A stretch of 64,000 nt of DNA from Bacteroidia bacterium (GCA_030427585.1 JAUIBW010000006.1:62001-126000); one strand, 5' to 3'; shown: positions 36,939 to 46,576, counted from the stretch's first letter. Translations and numbers: made by a program. The notes: generated by a model not told the origin, from the sequence alone.

Positions 36939-37835
36939 TTACCTCCTAGGATGAAAACTATGTATAACTTCGCTTAAATGGCTTCGATCGATATGCATAT
37001 ATATTTCTGTAGTCGTAATACTTTCATGCCCCAACATTAATTGAATGGCTCTTAAATCGGCACCATTTTCTAAAAGATGAGTAGCGAAGGAATGCCTAAA
37101 GGTATGTGGGCTAACCTGCTTATGGATTCCTGCTTTTTCTACCAATTGTTTTATGATCGTAAAAATCATTGCTCGGGTAAGTTGTCTACCTCTTCTGTTT
37201 AAAAATAAGGTGTCTTCATGCCCTTTTTTAATAGTAATATGATTACGGATTTCGGAAGTGTAAATATTGATATACTTTTGAGTGGTTTCTCCAATAGGCA
37301 CAAAACGTTGTTTATCACCTTTTCCGATAACACTAATGTACCCTTCATCAAAAAAAAGACTCGATTTTTTTAAGGAGATAAGTTCGCTTACTCGTAAACC
37401 ACACCCATAAAGAGTTTCAATAATTGCACGATTACGTTCTCCTTCAGGTTTACCAAGATCGATTTGGGCAATAATGAGATCTATTTCTTCGACAGATAGC
37501 GTATCGGGTAATTTTCTACCTATTTTTGGGGATTCTATAAGTTCCATTGGGTTAGATTCTCTATATTCTTCAAAAACAAGATAATTAAAGAAACTTTTTA
37601 ATCCAGAAATAATTCTTGATTGCGACCGGGGATTAACAAGTTTTGCTATTTCAAAAATAAATTGCTGAAGTATTTCTTTTTCAATAGAAAGAGGGGTAGT
37701 TACTATATCCTGGTCTTCGAGAAATTTTAATAACCGTTGGATATCAAGAGTATAGTTAATAATTGAGTTTTCAGACAATCCTCTTTCAATTTTCAGGTAA
37801 TGCTTATAATCTTTTATTGCGTGGTCCCATTTCAT
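36939..37835 (-). CDS. xerD: Site-specific tyrosine recombinase XerD
   Basis: A 298-aa recombinase that resolves chromosome dimers at dif. An N-terminal SAM-like core-binding domain (~5-90) precedes the catalytic domain. Catalytic residues are visible: Arg in GCGLRVSELISL (~150), Lys in VIGKGDKQRFVP, HxxR in SPHTFRHSFATHLLE (~245), His in MLGHESITTTEIY and the Tyr nucleophile in IYMHIDRSHL. The context is chromosomal with no flanking mobile genes, so it is housekeeping XerD rather than an integrase. Confidence 0.93.
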   Translation of the reverse strand: MKWDHAIKDYKHYLKIERGLSENSIINYTLDIQRLLKFLEDQDIVTTPLSIEKEILQQFIFEIAKLVNPRSQSRIISGLKSFFNYLVFEEYRESNPMELIESPKIGRKLPDTLSVEEIDLIIAQIDLGKPEGERNRAIIETLYGCGLRVSELISLKKSSLFFDEGYISVIGKGDKQRFVPIGETTQKYINIYTSEIRNHITIKKGHEDTLFLNRRGRQLTRAMIFTIIKQLVEKAGIHKQVSPHTFRHSFATHLLENGADLRAIQLMLGHESITTTEIYMHIDRSHLSEVIHSFHPRR

Positions 37836-37859
37836 TACTACTAAGGTATGATATAAAAG

Positions 37860-37891
37860 AAAACCATCCCAATTTACTTTGAGACGGTTTT
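37860..37891 (-). terminator. Terminator of the barrel gene at 37919
   Basis: Read on the minus strand AAAACCGTC pairs with GATGGTTTT, the one non-Watson-Crick position being a stable G-U, and CTTTT follows. It separates the barrel gene from xerD. Confidence 0.55.
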
Positions 37892-37918
37892 ATAGATTGT
37901 TAAAATTTATTTTACCTC

Positions 37919-38506
37919 TTAGAATTTATATACTAGACCAAGGTTAAGATCATCGAACCCAACTCCAATATTAAAATTATCTATCGATTCCCCACCATTA
38001 TCTGGCTCTAATGTTGAATATTCTAATATTCCCCAAAATAATTCTAAAGCAAAATTATGATTTAAGAAATAGCTAATACCAGGGCCGCCACCCAGATTAA
38101 AGCCATCAATAGTGATTTCGGTTGTACCATTGTCAGATTTTCCGCTTTGATATGCTACTCCAAATTCACCAAAAAGGGAAAATTTTGTTGATGGAGTAAA
38201 ATAATATCTTCCGAAAGCACCCAAACTAAATGTGTTAATGTCTAATTCTCCACCTCCAGCAAATTCCTGAGAATTACTTTGATACCCTAATTTTGGTCCG
38301 ATTGCGATATTTTCAGAAATAAAATACCCTAGTTTTGGGGTAATTGTAAAAGTGTTGTTTTTACGATCACCTTCTTTTTCTGAGTTATATCCAAATTGAC
38401 CAGAAATAAAAATATCTCCTTTAGCGAATCCTGATACATCTTCATCTTGAGCTTGTACACATGTGAAACCTAATACTGCTAATGCAGTTAACATTAATTT
38501 TTTCAT
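37919..38506 (-). CDS. Porin-like outer-membrane beta-barrel protein
   Basis: A 195-aa protein with a Sec signal peptide (MKKLMLTALAVLGFTCVQAQ). Repeated amphipathic strands follow (FISGQFGYNSEKEGD; LGYFISENIAIGPKLGYQSN; GRYYFTPSTKFSLFGEFGVA), with the barrel-type C-terminal end DLNLGLVYKF. It is of the OMP_b-brl family found throughout flavobacteria. No substrate is indicated. It is divergent from another barrel gene at 38822. Confidence 0.85.
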   Translation of the reverse strand: MKKLMLTALAVLGFTCVQAQDEDVSGFAKGDIFISGQFGYNSEKEGDRKNNTFTITPKLGYFISENIAIGPKLGYQSNSQEFAGGGELDINTFSLGAFGRYYFTPSTKFSLFGEFGVAYQSGKSDNGTTEITIDGFNLGGGPGISYFLNHNFALELFWGILEYSTLEPDNGGESIDNFNIGVGFDDLNLGLVYKF

Positions 38507-38792
38507 AATAATAAATGGTTTAAATTTCTTTATGAAATTGTTTAATTTACCTGTGTAAAACGCTCTATGAATTTTAATATTTCATGCTAAATTTATTTTA
38601 ATCTTATCGTGCCTATACTCAATGTATTAATACAGTAATTATTTTTAATGGTCTTTATATTTTTTGATAGAATAACTTTCACTGCTTCTTTTTTAATTTT
38701 AAAAAACAGTGCTGTTAATTATATTGACAATCATTTCGAAATATTAGAATGCTTTTTTCGTTTGTAGGTTCAGGTTTTTTAAAAAATAAGAC
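38507..38792. other. Intergenic region between two divergent barrel genes
   Basis: About 290 bases, AT-rich, with no ORF above background and no RNA fold that I can see. It should hold the promoters for the minus-strand barrel gene and, at its right end, that of the PorT-like gene. Confidence 0.5.
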
Positions 38793-38800
38793 TACTTTTG
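38793..38800 (+). promoter_or_regulatory. -7 promoter box of the PorT-like gene
   Basis: TACTTTTG is a full match to TAnnTTTG. It overlaps the TTG that the ORF track uses as start (38798), which argues that translation begins at the ATG at 38822 instead. Confidence 0.6.
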
Positions 38801-38821
38801 AGTAGTAATAGTATTTATTAT

Positions 38822-39451
38822 ATGATGAAGAATTTTTTTCTTATTATTTCTAGCCTAATGATAATTACATCTTTAACTGCTCAGCAAGAGAGTGAAGAAT
38901 TATATACTCGTGCGGGATTTAAATTTGGGCTTAATTATGCAAATATAACCGGAGATATAAAAAATACAGATGCACGAGTACGTATGCACCTGGGGGCAGT
39001 TATAGAATTTCCTGTATCTCAACGGTTTTTTGTACAGGCAGAAGTATTGTATACAGCACAAGGATATAAAGTTGATGATAGTGGAGAAGAAAATAAGATT
39101 AGCTTAAATTATTTGGCATTGCCTATTATTGCTAAATATTATTTCACGGATAAATTTAGCCTAGAGACAGGGCCGCAATTGGCGATATTGGCAAATGCTA
39201 CAGAATCTGCAGAGGATACTCCCGATGAGTTCTTTGATTCTTTTAGTGGTTTTGATTTTAGCTGGGGATTCGGAGCCGGATATAAGTTAGAATCTGGTTT
39301 GTTTTTCCAATTACGATATAATTTGGGCTTAACAAATATTAATGATATTGATTCGTTAAACATAGATTTTAAACATTCTGTTGCACAATTATCGGTTGGG
39401 TATTTGTTTAAAACTAAGAATAACCGAAGACAAGATTCTATTAATGAATAA
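38822..39451 (+). CDS. PorT-family outer-membrane beta-barrel protein
   Basis: With the ATG at 38822 (MMKNFFLIISSLMIITSLTA) it is 209 aa with a signal peptide cut near TAQQE. The mature part has TRAGFKFGLNYANITGD, HLGAVIEFPVSQRFFVQAEV, LNYLALPIIAKYYFTDKFSL and FQLRYNLGLTNI, the strand pattern of PorT-like (OMP_b-brl_2) proteins. Members of this family include T9SS-associated PorT, but most have no known role. It is followed by aroQ after 56 bases. Confidence 0.85.
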   Translation: MMKNFFLIISSLMIITSLTAQQESEELYTRAGFKFGLNYANITGDIKNTDARVRMHLGAVIEFPVSQRFFVQAEVLYTAQGYKVDDSGEENKISLNYLALPIIAKYYFTDKFSLETGPQLAILANATESAEDTPDEFFDSFSGFDFSWGFGAGYKLESGLFFQLRYNLGLTNINDIDSLNIDFKHSVAQLSVGYLFKTKNNRRQDSINE

Positions 39452-39507
39452 TAAGCATGTAAGTACATAATGGTTTGTTATGAGTTAAATTACTAAAAAA
39501 TAAACGT

Positions 39508-39927
39508 GTGAAATTACTAATCATAAATGGCCCTAATCTAAACCTCTTAGGTAAAAGAGAACCAGAAGTATATGGAAATCAAACTTTTGGTGACTTTTTT
39601 ACTCAATTACAATCTGATTTTTCTACACTAGAGTTATCTTACTATCAATCTAATATAGAAGGAGAGTTGATTACTAAAATACAGGAAGCAGATGATTGGT
39701 GTGATGGGATTATCCTTAATGCTGGTGCATATACTCATACTTCTATTGGTATCGGAGATGCTATAAAGGCAATATCAATTCCTGTTGTAGAAGTTCATAT
39801 ATCAAATACTTTTGGCAGAGAAGAATTTAGGCATCAGTCTTATATATCACCTAATGCAAAAGGGGTTATTCTTGGGTTTGGTTTACAAAGCTATATATTG
39901 GCAATACAAAGTTTTTCTACAAAATAG
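39508..39927 (+). CDS. aroQ: 3-dehydroquinate dehydratase, type II
   Basis: This is the third enzyme of the shikimate pathway and forms a dodecamer in the cytosol. It is 139 aa. It starts at a GTG with KLLIINGPNLNLLGKREPEV, in which the catalytic Tyr follows as VYGNQTFGD. SNIEGELITKIQEA and LNAGAYTHTSIGIGDAI come next, then EVHISNTFGREEFRHQS with the catalytic His/Arg. The length is normal. It ends before a strong bidirectional terminator. Confidence 0.96.
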   Translation: MKLLIINGPNLNLLGKREPEVYGNQTFGDFFTQLQSDFSTLELSYYQSNIEGELITKIQEADDWCDGIILNAGAYTHTSIGIGDAIKAISIPVVEVHISNTFGREEFRHQSYISPNAKGVILGFGLQSYILAIQSFSTK

Positions 39928-39964
39928 TTCAGAATAAAAATACCTACTTTAAAATAACTAATAC

Positions 39965-40001
39965 AAAAACGCCTTATTATCTATGATAATAAGGCGTTTT
40001 T
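39965..40001. terminator. Bidirectional terminator between aroQ and lpdA
   Basis: AAAAACGCCTTATTATC pairs perfectly with GATAATAAGGCGTTTTT over 17 bp with a 3-base loop, followed by more T's. Confidence 0.92.
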
Positions 40002-40019
40002 TTAAGATATATAACTTAT

Positions 40020-41411
40020 TTATAAATGAATTACTTCACCGTATGCATCAGCTACTGCTTCCATTACAGCTTCACTCATTGTAGGGTGAGGATGGATAGC
40101 TTTTAATACTTCGTGACCAGTAGTTTCTAATTTTCTACCTAATACAGCTTCTGCTATCATATCGGTAACTCCGGCACCAATCATATGACAACCTAGCCAC
40201 TCACCATATTTTGCATCAAAAATCACTTTTACAAAACCATCTTTGGTTCCTGCTGCACTCGCTTTACCCGAGGCAGAAAAAGGGAATTTTCCTACTTTTA
40301 ATTCGTAACCTGCTTCTTTGGCTTGTTTTTCGGTCATTCCTACACTTGCAATTTCTGGAGAAGCATATGTACATCCTGGGATGTTTCCATAATCGATTGG
40401 TTCTACACGCATTCCTGCGATTTTTTCAACACAGGTAATTCCTTCTGCAGAGGCAACATGAGCCAGAGCAGGGCCAGGGACTACATCACCAATTGCATAA
40501 ATTCCCGGGATATTGGTTTGATACCAATCGTTTACTACAATTTTGTCTCTATCTGTAGCTATACCTAATTCTTCTAATCCTATATTTTCTATATTGGTTT
40601 TGATACCTACCGCAGACAATACAATATCTGCTTCGAGAATTTCTTCTCCTTTTTTAGTTTTTACAGTTGCTTTTACTCCATCACCACTTGTATCTACACT
40701 TTCTACAGAAGAATTGGTCATTACCTTAATTCCGGATTTTTTGAAATTACGTTCAAACTGTTTTGATACTTCTTCATCTTCAAGAGGAACAAGGTTAGGT
40801 AAAAATTCTACGATTGTTACCTCTGTACCCATTGCATTATAGAAATGTGCAAATTCGACTCCAATTGCTCCCGATCCAACCACAATCATCTTTTTAGGTT
40901 GAGATTCTAAAGTCATTGCTTGTCTGTATCCAATTACCTTTTTACCATCTTGAGGTAAATTAGGTAGCTCTCTAGATCTAGCTCCTGTAGCTATAATAAT
41001 GTGTTTTGCTTCATAATCAGTTGCTTTTCCATCTGCATCTGTTACTGTTATTTTATTACTGGCTTTTAATGTACCAAAGCCTTCGATGACATCGATTTTA
41101 TTTTTCTTCATAAGAAACTGAACTCCTTTGCTCATTCCTTCTGCCACACCACGACTACGTTTTACAACAGCATCAAAATCTTTATCAAATTTATCTACAG
41201 TAAGACCATAATCAGAAGCATGTTTTAGGTATTCAAATACCTGAGCACTTTTTAATAGTGCTTTTGTAGGAATACATCCCCAGTTTAAGCATACTCCGCC
41301 TAAGCTTTCTTTTTCAATTACGGCGGTTTTAAACCCTAGTTGTGAAGCTCTAATTGCAGTTACATAACCTCCGGGACCGCTTCCTAAAACGATGATATCA
41401 TATGTGTTCAT
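40020..41411 (-). CDS. lpdA: Dihydrolipoyl dehydrogenase
   Basis: This is the E3 component of 2-oxoacid dehydrogenase complexes and the glycine cleavage system; it reoxidises lipoamide with NAD+. It is 463 aa. The FAD motif is VLGSGPGGYVTAIRASQLG at the N-terminus, the redox disulfide is in GGVCLNWGCIPTKALL near residue 42, the NAD motif is VVGSGAIGVEFAHFYNAMG near 178, and the catalytic His-Glu pair is in HPHPTMSEAVMEA near 440. It has no adjacent E1 or E2 genes; it could also serve gcvT 20 kb away. Confidence 0.96.
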   Translation of the reverse strand: MNTYDIIVLGSGPGGYVTAIRASQLGFKTAVIEKESLGGVCLNWGCIPTKALLKSAQVFEYLKHASDYGLTVDKFDKDFDAVVKRSRGVAEGMSKGVQFLMKKNKIDVIEGFGTLKASNKITVTDADGKATDYEAKHIIIATGARSRELPNLPQDGKKVIGYRQAMTLESQPKKMIVVGSGAIGVEFAHFYNAMGTEVTIVEFLPNLVPLEDEEVSKQFERNFKKSGIKVMTNSSVESVDTSGDGVKATVKTKKGEEILEADIVLSAVGIKTNIENIGLEELGIATDRDKIVVNDWYQTNIPGIYAIGDVVPGPALAHVASAEGITCVEKIAGMRVEPIDYGNIPGCTYASPEIASVGMTEKQAKEAGYELKVGKFPFSASGKASAAGTKDGFVKVIFDAKYGEWLGCHMIGAGVTDMIAEAVLGRKLETTGHEVLKAIHPHPTMSEAVMEAVADAYGEVIHL

Positions 41412-41514
41412 AAATGTCGATTTTTTGAAGTCACGAATTTAAGGATAATTCAGCTAACCAAAAAAGGATTTAAGTATTCCCTAAGAATAAGATTTTCATT
41501 AAAAAGGATAAAAA

Positions 41515-41541
41515 AACACCATGTTATACAACCATGGTGTT
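41515..41541 (-). terminator. Terminator of the lipoprotein gene at 41606
   Basis: On the minus strand AACACCATG, a 9-base loop and CATGGTGTT form a 9-bp perfect stem followed by TTTTTTTATCC. It separates the lipoprotein gene from lpdA. Confidence 0.8.
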
Positions 41542-41605
41542 AATTTTTAATGTTTTTTATTATAATTAGTACTTATTGTGAAGTATAATTAAATTATGTG
41601 CTTCT

Positions 41606-42103
41606 TTAAAATTTTAGCTTAAGTGCTCTTTTTACAGTATTAAAATCAGAGAAATCTATTTTTGAATTTTTTGCAAAGGTTGAAGGTATAACTACAATCC
41701 TGAAGGACTGATTATCTGTAATATCAGCAGCCAATGCATTTAGATCATCGCTCTCTAAAAATATATCAATACTTGCAATATTTTGTACTTCATTAAAAAT
41801 GAAATTGAATTGAAATTGAGCAAATTCACCAGGGGCAAAGAAAAAAGTTCTTGGTAGGGGTTCCCATACATCAACCTGGGCTGTAGATTTTTCAGGATCT
41901 AATATATAAACCAACGCAACATCTGAGTCTAATACATTAACATTATCTGGTACTACAGCTTCTATTCGAAAGTTATTAGCTGTGTTAAATGTTCCTGTTA
42001 CTTCAAAAGTATTTGCTATGGTATCAAAATCTGTATCATCATCGCTAGAACAAGATGTTAATATAAATGTGGCTAGACATAGTAGTGCGAAAATTTTTCT
42101 CAT
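41606..42103 (-). CDS. Uncharacterised lipoprotein
   Basis: A 165-aa lipoprotein (FILTSCSSDDDTDF; Cys at residue 18, with acidic residues after it as in surface-exported lipoproteins). The mature part is beta-rich (FEVTGTFNTANNFRIEAVVP; DVALVYILDPEKS) and ends KRALKLKF. I recognise no family name. It lies downstream of the two msrB genes with a 28-base gap and could be read through from them. Confidence 0.75.
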   Translation of the reverse strand: MRKIFALLCLATFILTSCSSDDDTDFDTIANTFEVTGTFNTANNFRIEAVVPDNVNVLDSDVALVYILDPEKSTAQVDVWEPLPRTFFFAPGEFAQFQFNFIFNEVQNIASIDIFLESDDLNALAADITDNQSFRIVVIPSTFAKNSKIDFSDFNTVKRALKLKF

Positions 42104-42131
42104 GAATTCTAAATTTTATTTATTTATCGAT

Positions 42132-42527
42132 TTATTTTTTATTAAAGTCTATACTAACAGAATTTACACAATAACGTTGACCAGTAGTTGTTGGGCCATC
42201 ATTAAATACATGGCCTAAGTGGCTACCACAATTCGCACATAATATTTCTGTACGTATCATACCGTGTGATGTATCTTTTATATATTCTACGCTTCCTTCT
42301 ATTGATTCATCAAAACTTGGCCACCCACATCCCGAATCAAATTTAGAAACACTTTTAAATAAAGGTACATCACAAGCCATGCAGGTATATACTCCATCTT
42401 CAAAATGCATGTTGTATTCTCCGGTAAACGGTCTCTCGGTTCCTTTTTGTCTCAATACTCTATATTGTTCATCTGTTAGCCTCTCTTTCCATTCAGTTTC
42501 AGATTTTTGTATCGGATACTTACTCAT
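42132..42527 (-). CDS. msrB: Peptide methionine-(R)-S-oxide reductase, cytosolic type
   Basis: A 131-aa MsrB that reduces methionine-R-sulfoxide. It carries both zinc CxxC pairs ([21 protein letters not shown]), the resolving Cys in [12 protein letters not shown], and the catalytic Cys in [13 protein letters not shown]. There is no signal peptide, so it should act in the cytosol with thioredoxin. It lies 4 bases after the secreted msrB, so the two form an operon. Confidence 0.95.
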   Translation of the reverse strand: MSKYPIQKSETEWKERLTDEQYRVLRQKGTERPFTGEYNMHFEDGVYTCMACDVPLFKSVSKFDSGCGWPSFDESIEGSVEYIKDTSHGMIRTEILCANCGSHLGHVFNDGPTTTGQRYCVNSVSIDFNKK

Positions 42528-42531
42528 TTTT

Positions 42532-43014
42532 TTATTTATTAGGTTTAAATATTAGAGCATCACCATTAATGCAGTGCCTCATACCTGTAGTTTCTTTGGG
42601 GCCATCATTAAATACGTGGCCTAAATGCCCACCGCAAGTAGCACATAAGAGTTCGGATCGTGCATATCCCAATTTATGATCTATATCGGTATCGATACTT
42701 CCTTCTATTGCACGGTCAAAACTTGGCCAACCTGTCCCACTATCAAATTTATATTTACTTTCGTATAACGGAGTATTACATGCGGCACAATGAAATGTAC
42801 CATGTGCATACAATTTGTTTAAAGGACTAGAAAACGGTCTTTCTGTTCCGGCTTGCCTAAGAATATAGTATTGCTCGGATGTTAGCATCTTTTTCCATTC
42901 GGCATCCGTTTTAGAAACGGCATACACTTTATTCTCTTTTTTACCTTCTTTTTGCGCTGTACTTGTACAACTTATTGCCAGAATACTAATACATACTACA
43001 ATAAAACGTTTCAT
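42532..43014 (-). CDS. msrB: Peptide methionine-(R)-S-oxide reductase, lipoprotein form
   Basis: A 160-aa MsrB with a lipoprotein signal ([13 protein letters not shown]; Cys at 16), so it should repair envelope proteins. Zinc pairs CAACN and [16 protein letters not shown] are present and the catalytic Cys is in [13 protein letters not shown]. The resolving-Cys position of the downstream copy is Thr here ([12 protein letters not shown]), so it must be recycled differently. It is the first gene of the msrB pair, which looks like a duplication specialised for two compartments. Confidence 0.94.
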   Translation of the reverse strand: MKRFIVVCISILAISCTSTAQKEGKKENKVYAVSKTDAEWKKMLTSEQYYILRQAGTERPFSSPLNKLYAHGTFHCAACNTPLYESKYKFDSGTGWPSFDRAIEGSIDTDIDHKLGYARSELLCATCGGHLGHVFNDGPKETTGMRHCINGDALIFKPNK

Positions 43015-43085
43015 AGTTTTTCTAATTTTAATTAAAGTTATACCTAATTAGTCGTATAAACTGGCTTAGAATAACTAATCAATAA

Positions 43086-43955
43086 CTATTCCAAAATAAA
43101 TTCTATGATTTTGGATATTACTTTTGGGTCTCCTAAAATTTTTCGGTGGCCTAATTGTTCAGTTAGGAGCAGTTGCCCATTTTCTAGATTATTAATGATT
43201 TCATGAGCTGCGCTATAATGTACATCAACATCATTTTTATCATGTACTACCAGAGTAGGTGTTTTAACTCCGGCAGCAGAGGTTGCTCCAGAGTAATTGT
43301 CAAGATCTTCTCCATACCTTTTATCAAAATATGTTTTTAATAAACGCCCCACTTTTTGGTTTAATTGTAAGTTTTTGGCAAAATTTTTAGTGATTGCAGT
43401 AATACTATTGGCAGTACCGATAATAACGAGGGATTTAATTTGTAGCCCAAACCGGGTAGTTCTTAATAGTGACATTCCGCCTAATGAATGCCCTATTGCA
43501 GCTTCAAATGGACCGTGAGTTTTTTCTAATTGGTGTATTGTTTCGATAAAAAAGGGAAGCATACTTCTTTTTCCCGGAGCATTACCGTGTGCTGGAGCAT
43601 CAAAACTTACAGTACTATATCCTTGTTCTAGTAATTGATCTGCAATTTTAGAAAGTTGTGTTCCACTTCCGGACCAACCGTGGACTAAAAGAATTTTTTT
43701 ATCAGAATTTCCGTAGTTATAGACGATAACCTCTCGGTTAATTTTTTTAATTCGAATTCTTTCCTTTTTGCTTTTTTCATACATTTCTTTCTCTCTGTCT
43801 GGCATTTTATAACCAAAAGGAGTTAAGAATATTCTGGCGGCAAATCTTGAAGCCAGAATAGGGGATATCCAATTCAATATTTTTGCGGTATGTACGATAG
43901 ATCTAGGAATTAAAAGTGCCTGTACAGGAATTTGGTCTTTGTCTGCTTTAGCCAT
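43086..43955 (-). CDS. Alpha/beta hydrolase
   Basis: A 289-aa alpha/beta-hydrolase-fold protein. The oxyanion-hole region is LLVHGWSGSGTQLSK near residue 95, the nucleophile elbow is IGHSLGGMSLL near 157, the acid is Asp in VVHDKNDVDVH near 240, and the His is in QLGHRKIL near 272. A short hydrophobic N-terminal segment is not a clear signal peptide. Substrate is unknown. It is 71 bases upstream of the msrB pair on the same strand. Confidence 0.86.
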   Translation of the reverse strand: MAKADKDQIPVQALLIPRSIVHTAKILNWISPILASRFAARIFLTPFGYKMPDREKEMYEKSKKERIRIKKINREVIVYNYGNSDKKILLVHGWSGSGTQLSKIADQLLEQGYSTVSFDAPAHGNAPGKRSMLPFFIETIHQLEKTHGPFEAAIGHSLGGMSLLRTTRFGLQIKSLVIIGTANSITAITKNFAKNLQLNQKVGRLLKTYFDKRYGEDLDNYSGATSAAGVKTPTLVVHDKNDVDVHYSAAHEIINNLENGQLLLTEQLGHRKILGDPKVISKIIEFILE

Positions 43956-44211
43956 TAAATAAAATAAGTATTTGAAAAGGATAAAATTAAAATAACAACT
44001 GTTATTGAAATATATAATTATGATAAATTAATAGTATACAAATAAACGTAAAGAAACAAAAAATGTCTAGTTTTTATACACATATTTGGACTTATATGAA
44101 TTCTTATAATATAGTAAAATAAAACGTAAATAGATCAAATATATTTTCTCAATTCTTTCATATAACCTTTAAAAGTGTTTAATTTTGTAGCTTATTTTTA
44201 ATAAGAGTTAC

Positions 44212-45732
44212 ATGCGATTACAACCCCAGAGGGTAAACAAAAAAGAACAAAAAGTACTTTACGATTATCAGAAACGGGATATAGATAAGATATTTAATCG
44301 TCTAAAAGAATTTCCCCAAAAATATAATCTGTTGTATCAGCTTCCTACAGGAGGAGGAAAGACAGTTATTTTTTCTGAAATTGTTAGAAGATATATAGCA
44401 TCTACTCGAAAAAAAGTAGTTGTTCTTACACATCGAATTGAACTCTGTGGCCAAACCTCAAAAATGCTAAGCGAGTTTGGGGTAAAGAATAAAATTATAA
44501 ATAGCTCTGTTAAGGAACTCGATGATCAAAACGAATATATGTGTTTTGTTGCAATGGTAGAAACCCTTAATAATAGGCTTAATGATGATCATTTAGAACT
44601 GCACAATGTAGGATTGGTTATTATCGATGAAGCTCACTATAATTCGTTTAGAAAACTGTTTAAATTTTTTGGCAATTGCTTTATCCTTGGGGTTACTGCT
44701 ACACCTCTTAGTTCTAATATGAAACTCCCAATGAAAGACAATTATAATGAATTGATTGTAGGTGATACAATTAGCTCATTAATTAATAGCGGGTTTTTAG
44801 CTAAACCTATAATTTATACTTATGATGTTGGATTAGGGGCGTTGAAAATAGGAATGAATGGGGACTATACCGTAAAATCTTCGGAAGATCTATATACTAA
44901 TATGCTAATGCAGGATAAGTTATTGCATGCTTATGAAGAAAGATCGAAAGGTAAAAAAACATTGATTTTTAATAATGGAATCAATACTTCTATTTATGTT
45001 TATGAAACTTTTAAAAAAGCAGGGTATCCTATTCGTCACCTTGATAACACGAATAGTAAACAGGAAAGAGAAGATATTTTGGCATGGTTTAAAAATACAG
45101 ATGATGCAATACTTACTTCTGTGAGTATTCTTACTACAGGATTCGATGAACCCACAGTAGAAAGTATTATTCTTAACAGAGCGACAAAATCACTTACATT
45201 ATATTTTCAGATGATTGGTAGAGGGTCTCGTATATTACCTACTAAACCAAAATTTTCAATAATCGATTTAGGAAATAATACTGCAAGATTTGGGTTATGG
45301 AATTCTGATATCGACTGGCAATCTATTTTTAGGTCGCCAGATTTCTATTATGATAATCTGGTAGAGGATGAGGAGATAGAACGTAATTTTAAGTATATAT
45401 TACCAGAGGAGTTAAGAAAAGAGTTTTTAAACTCTGAAGATATTGAGTTTGATATCGAAGCCGAATATGCAAAAACAAAACGTTATGGATATAGAAGCTT
45501 AACGGTTCTCGAAAAATCTATAGAACAACATGCTGTAATGTGTGTGCAAAATAGTGAAGATGTTTTTGATGCACGTACCCTAAGTAAACTTTTGGATCAG
45601 GACATAGAGTATCGTGTACGTAGATATTCTTATTGTATTAGTAAAAGCACTAAAAATTACAGGGATTGGTTAGAAGAAGATTATAAACGAAAATTGAGAT
45701 CTAAAATCAATCAACTATTCATGGATGAATAG
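44212..45732 (+). CDS. SF2 DEAD/DEAH-box helicase
   Basis: A 506-aa ATP-dependent helicase-like protein. Motif I is LPTGGGKTVIFSEI near residue 47, motif II VIIDEAHYNSF near 140, motif III GVTATP near 160, and motifs V/VI are LTTGFDEPTVESIILNRATK and QMIGRGSRILP near 310-350. It resembles the COG1061 group (RadD/SSL2-like), which act in DNA repair. The C-terminal 140 residues are acidic, then basic, and have no recognisable domain. It is monogenic; there is no restriction or defence gene beside it. Confidence 0.9.
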   Translation: MRLQPQRVNKKEQKVLYDYQKRDIDKIFNRLKEFPQKYNLLYQLPTGGGKTVIFSEIVRRYIASTRKKVVVLTHRIELCGQTSKMLSEFGVKNKIINSSVKELDDQNEYMCFVAMVETLNNRLNDDHLELHNVGLVIIDEAHYNSFRKLFKFFGNCFILGVTATPLSSNMKLPMKDNYNELIVGDTISSLINSGFLAKPIIYTYDVGLGALKIGMNGDYTVKSSEDLYTNMLMQDKLLHAYEERSKGKKTLIFNNGINTSIYVYETFKKAGYPIRHLDNTNSKQEREDILAWFKNTDDAILTSVSILTTGFDEPTVESIILNRATKSLTLYFQMIGRGSRILPTKPKFSIIDLGNNTARFGLWNSDIDWQSIFRSPDFYYDNLVEDEEIERNFKYILPEELRKEFLNSEDIEFDIEAEYAKTKRYGYRSLTVLEKSIEQHAVMCVQNSEDVFDARTLSKLLDQDIEYRVRRYSYCISKSTKNYRDWLEEDYKRKLRSKINQLFMDE

Positions 45733-45737
45733 CAGTG

Positions 45738-45789
45738 TAATCTACCACTAAAGAATTATATCTTGAATATATTCTTTAGTGGTAGATTA
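45738..45789. terminator. Bidirectional terminator between helicase and racemase genes
   Basis: TAATCTACCACTAAAGAAT pairs perfectly with ATTCTTTAGTGGTAGATTA over 19 bp with a 14-base AT-rich loop. It lies between convergent genes. Confidence 0.8.
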
Positions 45790-45801
45790 TCATCTTATAT
45801 A

Positions 45802-46506
45802 TTATACTATATATTCTTTTTGTAGGGCTGTTTCAACTGCACTTTCTGCATGAATTTTTGTGGTATCAAATACAGGAATATCAACATCATCTTGTTTGAT
45901 CAATAAAGGTATTTCTGTACATCCCAGAATTACACCTTCTGCTCCTTCACACTCTAATGTTTTTATAATTCGTTTAAATTCTTCTCTAGAATTATTTTTA
46001 ATATTTCCGAGTACCAGTTCGTTATAAATTATCTGGTGAATAAGCTCTCGATCATTTTGATTAGGAAGTAGTATTTCAATACCATACTCTTTTAAGGTAT
46101 TTCTATAAAAATCTCTCTCCATTGTAAATTTTGTACCGAGGAGTGCTAGTTTTTTTAATCCTTTAGACTTAATATTTTTACCTGTAGCACTTGCTATATG
46201 TAGAAAAGGGACCGAAGCATTCTTAATGATTTCCTCACTACATAAATGCATTGTATTTGTACATAGAATTATCAGATCTGCTCCTGCGCTTTCTAATTGT
46301 TTTGCAGATTTAACCATTAATGTATTTAATTCATCCCAATCATCACCACGTTGTAAACTTTCGATTTCAGCAAAGTCGACAGAAGCCAAAATGCATTTGG
46401 CAGAATGAAAACCTCCCAGAAGTTCTTTTGTATGTTTATTAATCAATTCATAATAGAGAGCCGATGATTCCCAGCTCATTCCTCCAATTAACCCTATAGT
46501 TTTCAT
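45802..46506 (-). CDS. Aspartate/glutamate racemase family protein
   Basis: A 234-aa cofactor-independent racemase. The N-terminus is KTIGLIGGMSWESSALYYEL; the two catalytic cysteines are in LIILCTNTMHLC near residue 83 and ILGCTEIPLLI near 193. It is the last gene of the ArsR/cupin/SDR/PhzF cluster, 71 bases after phzF. The substrate may be aspartate, glutamate or another small acid. Confidence 0.9.
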   Translation of the reverse strand: MKTIGLIGGMSWESSALYYELINKHTKELLGGFHSAKCILASVDFAEIESLQRGDDWDELNTLMVKSAKQLESAGADLIILCTNTMHLCSEEIIKNASVPFLHIASATGKNIKSKGLKKLALLGTKFTMERDFYRNTLKEYGIEILLPNQNDRELIHQIIYNELVLGNIKNNSREEFKRIIKTLECEGAEGVILGCTEIPLLIKQDDVDIPVFDTTKIHAESAVETALQKEYIV

Positions 46507-46576
46507 GAGTTTTAATTTTAAAGGTTAGTACTTGTTTTTAAAGTATTTGATATTATTACAGTAGCAATTTCTATAA

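Noticed and set aside
36939-37835. Tyrosine recombinase as sign of an integrated element
   Set aside because: Length, motifs and core-gene neighbours fit housekeeping XerD; no attachment repeats or phage genes are near.
44212-45732. SF2 helicase as part of a defence island
   Set aside because: No restriction, nuclease, toxin or other defence gene flanks it; a lone RadD-like helicase is the simpler view.
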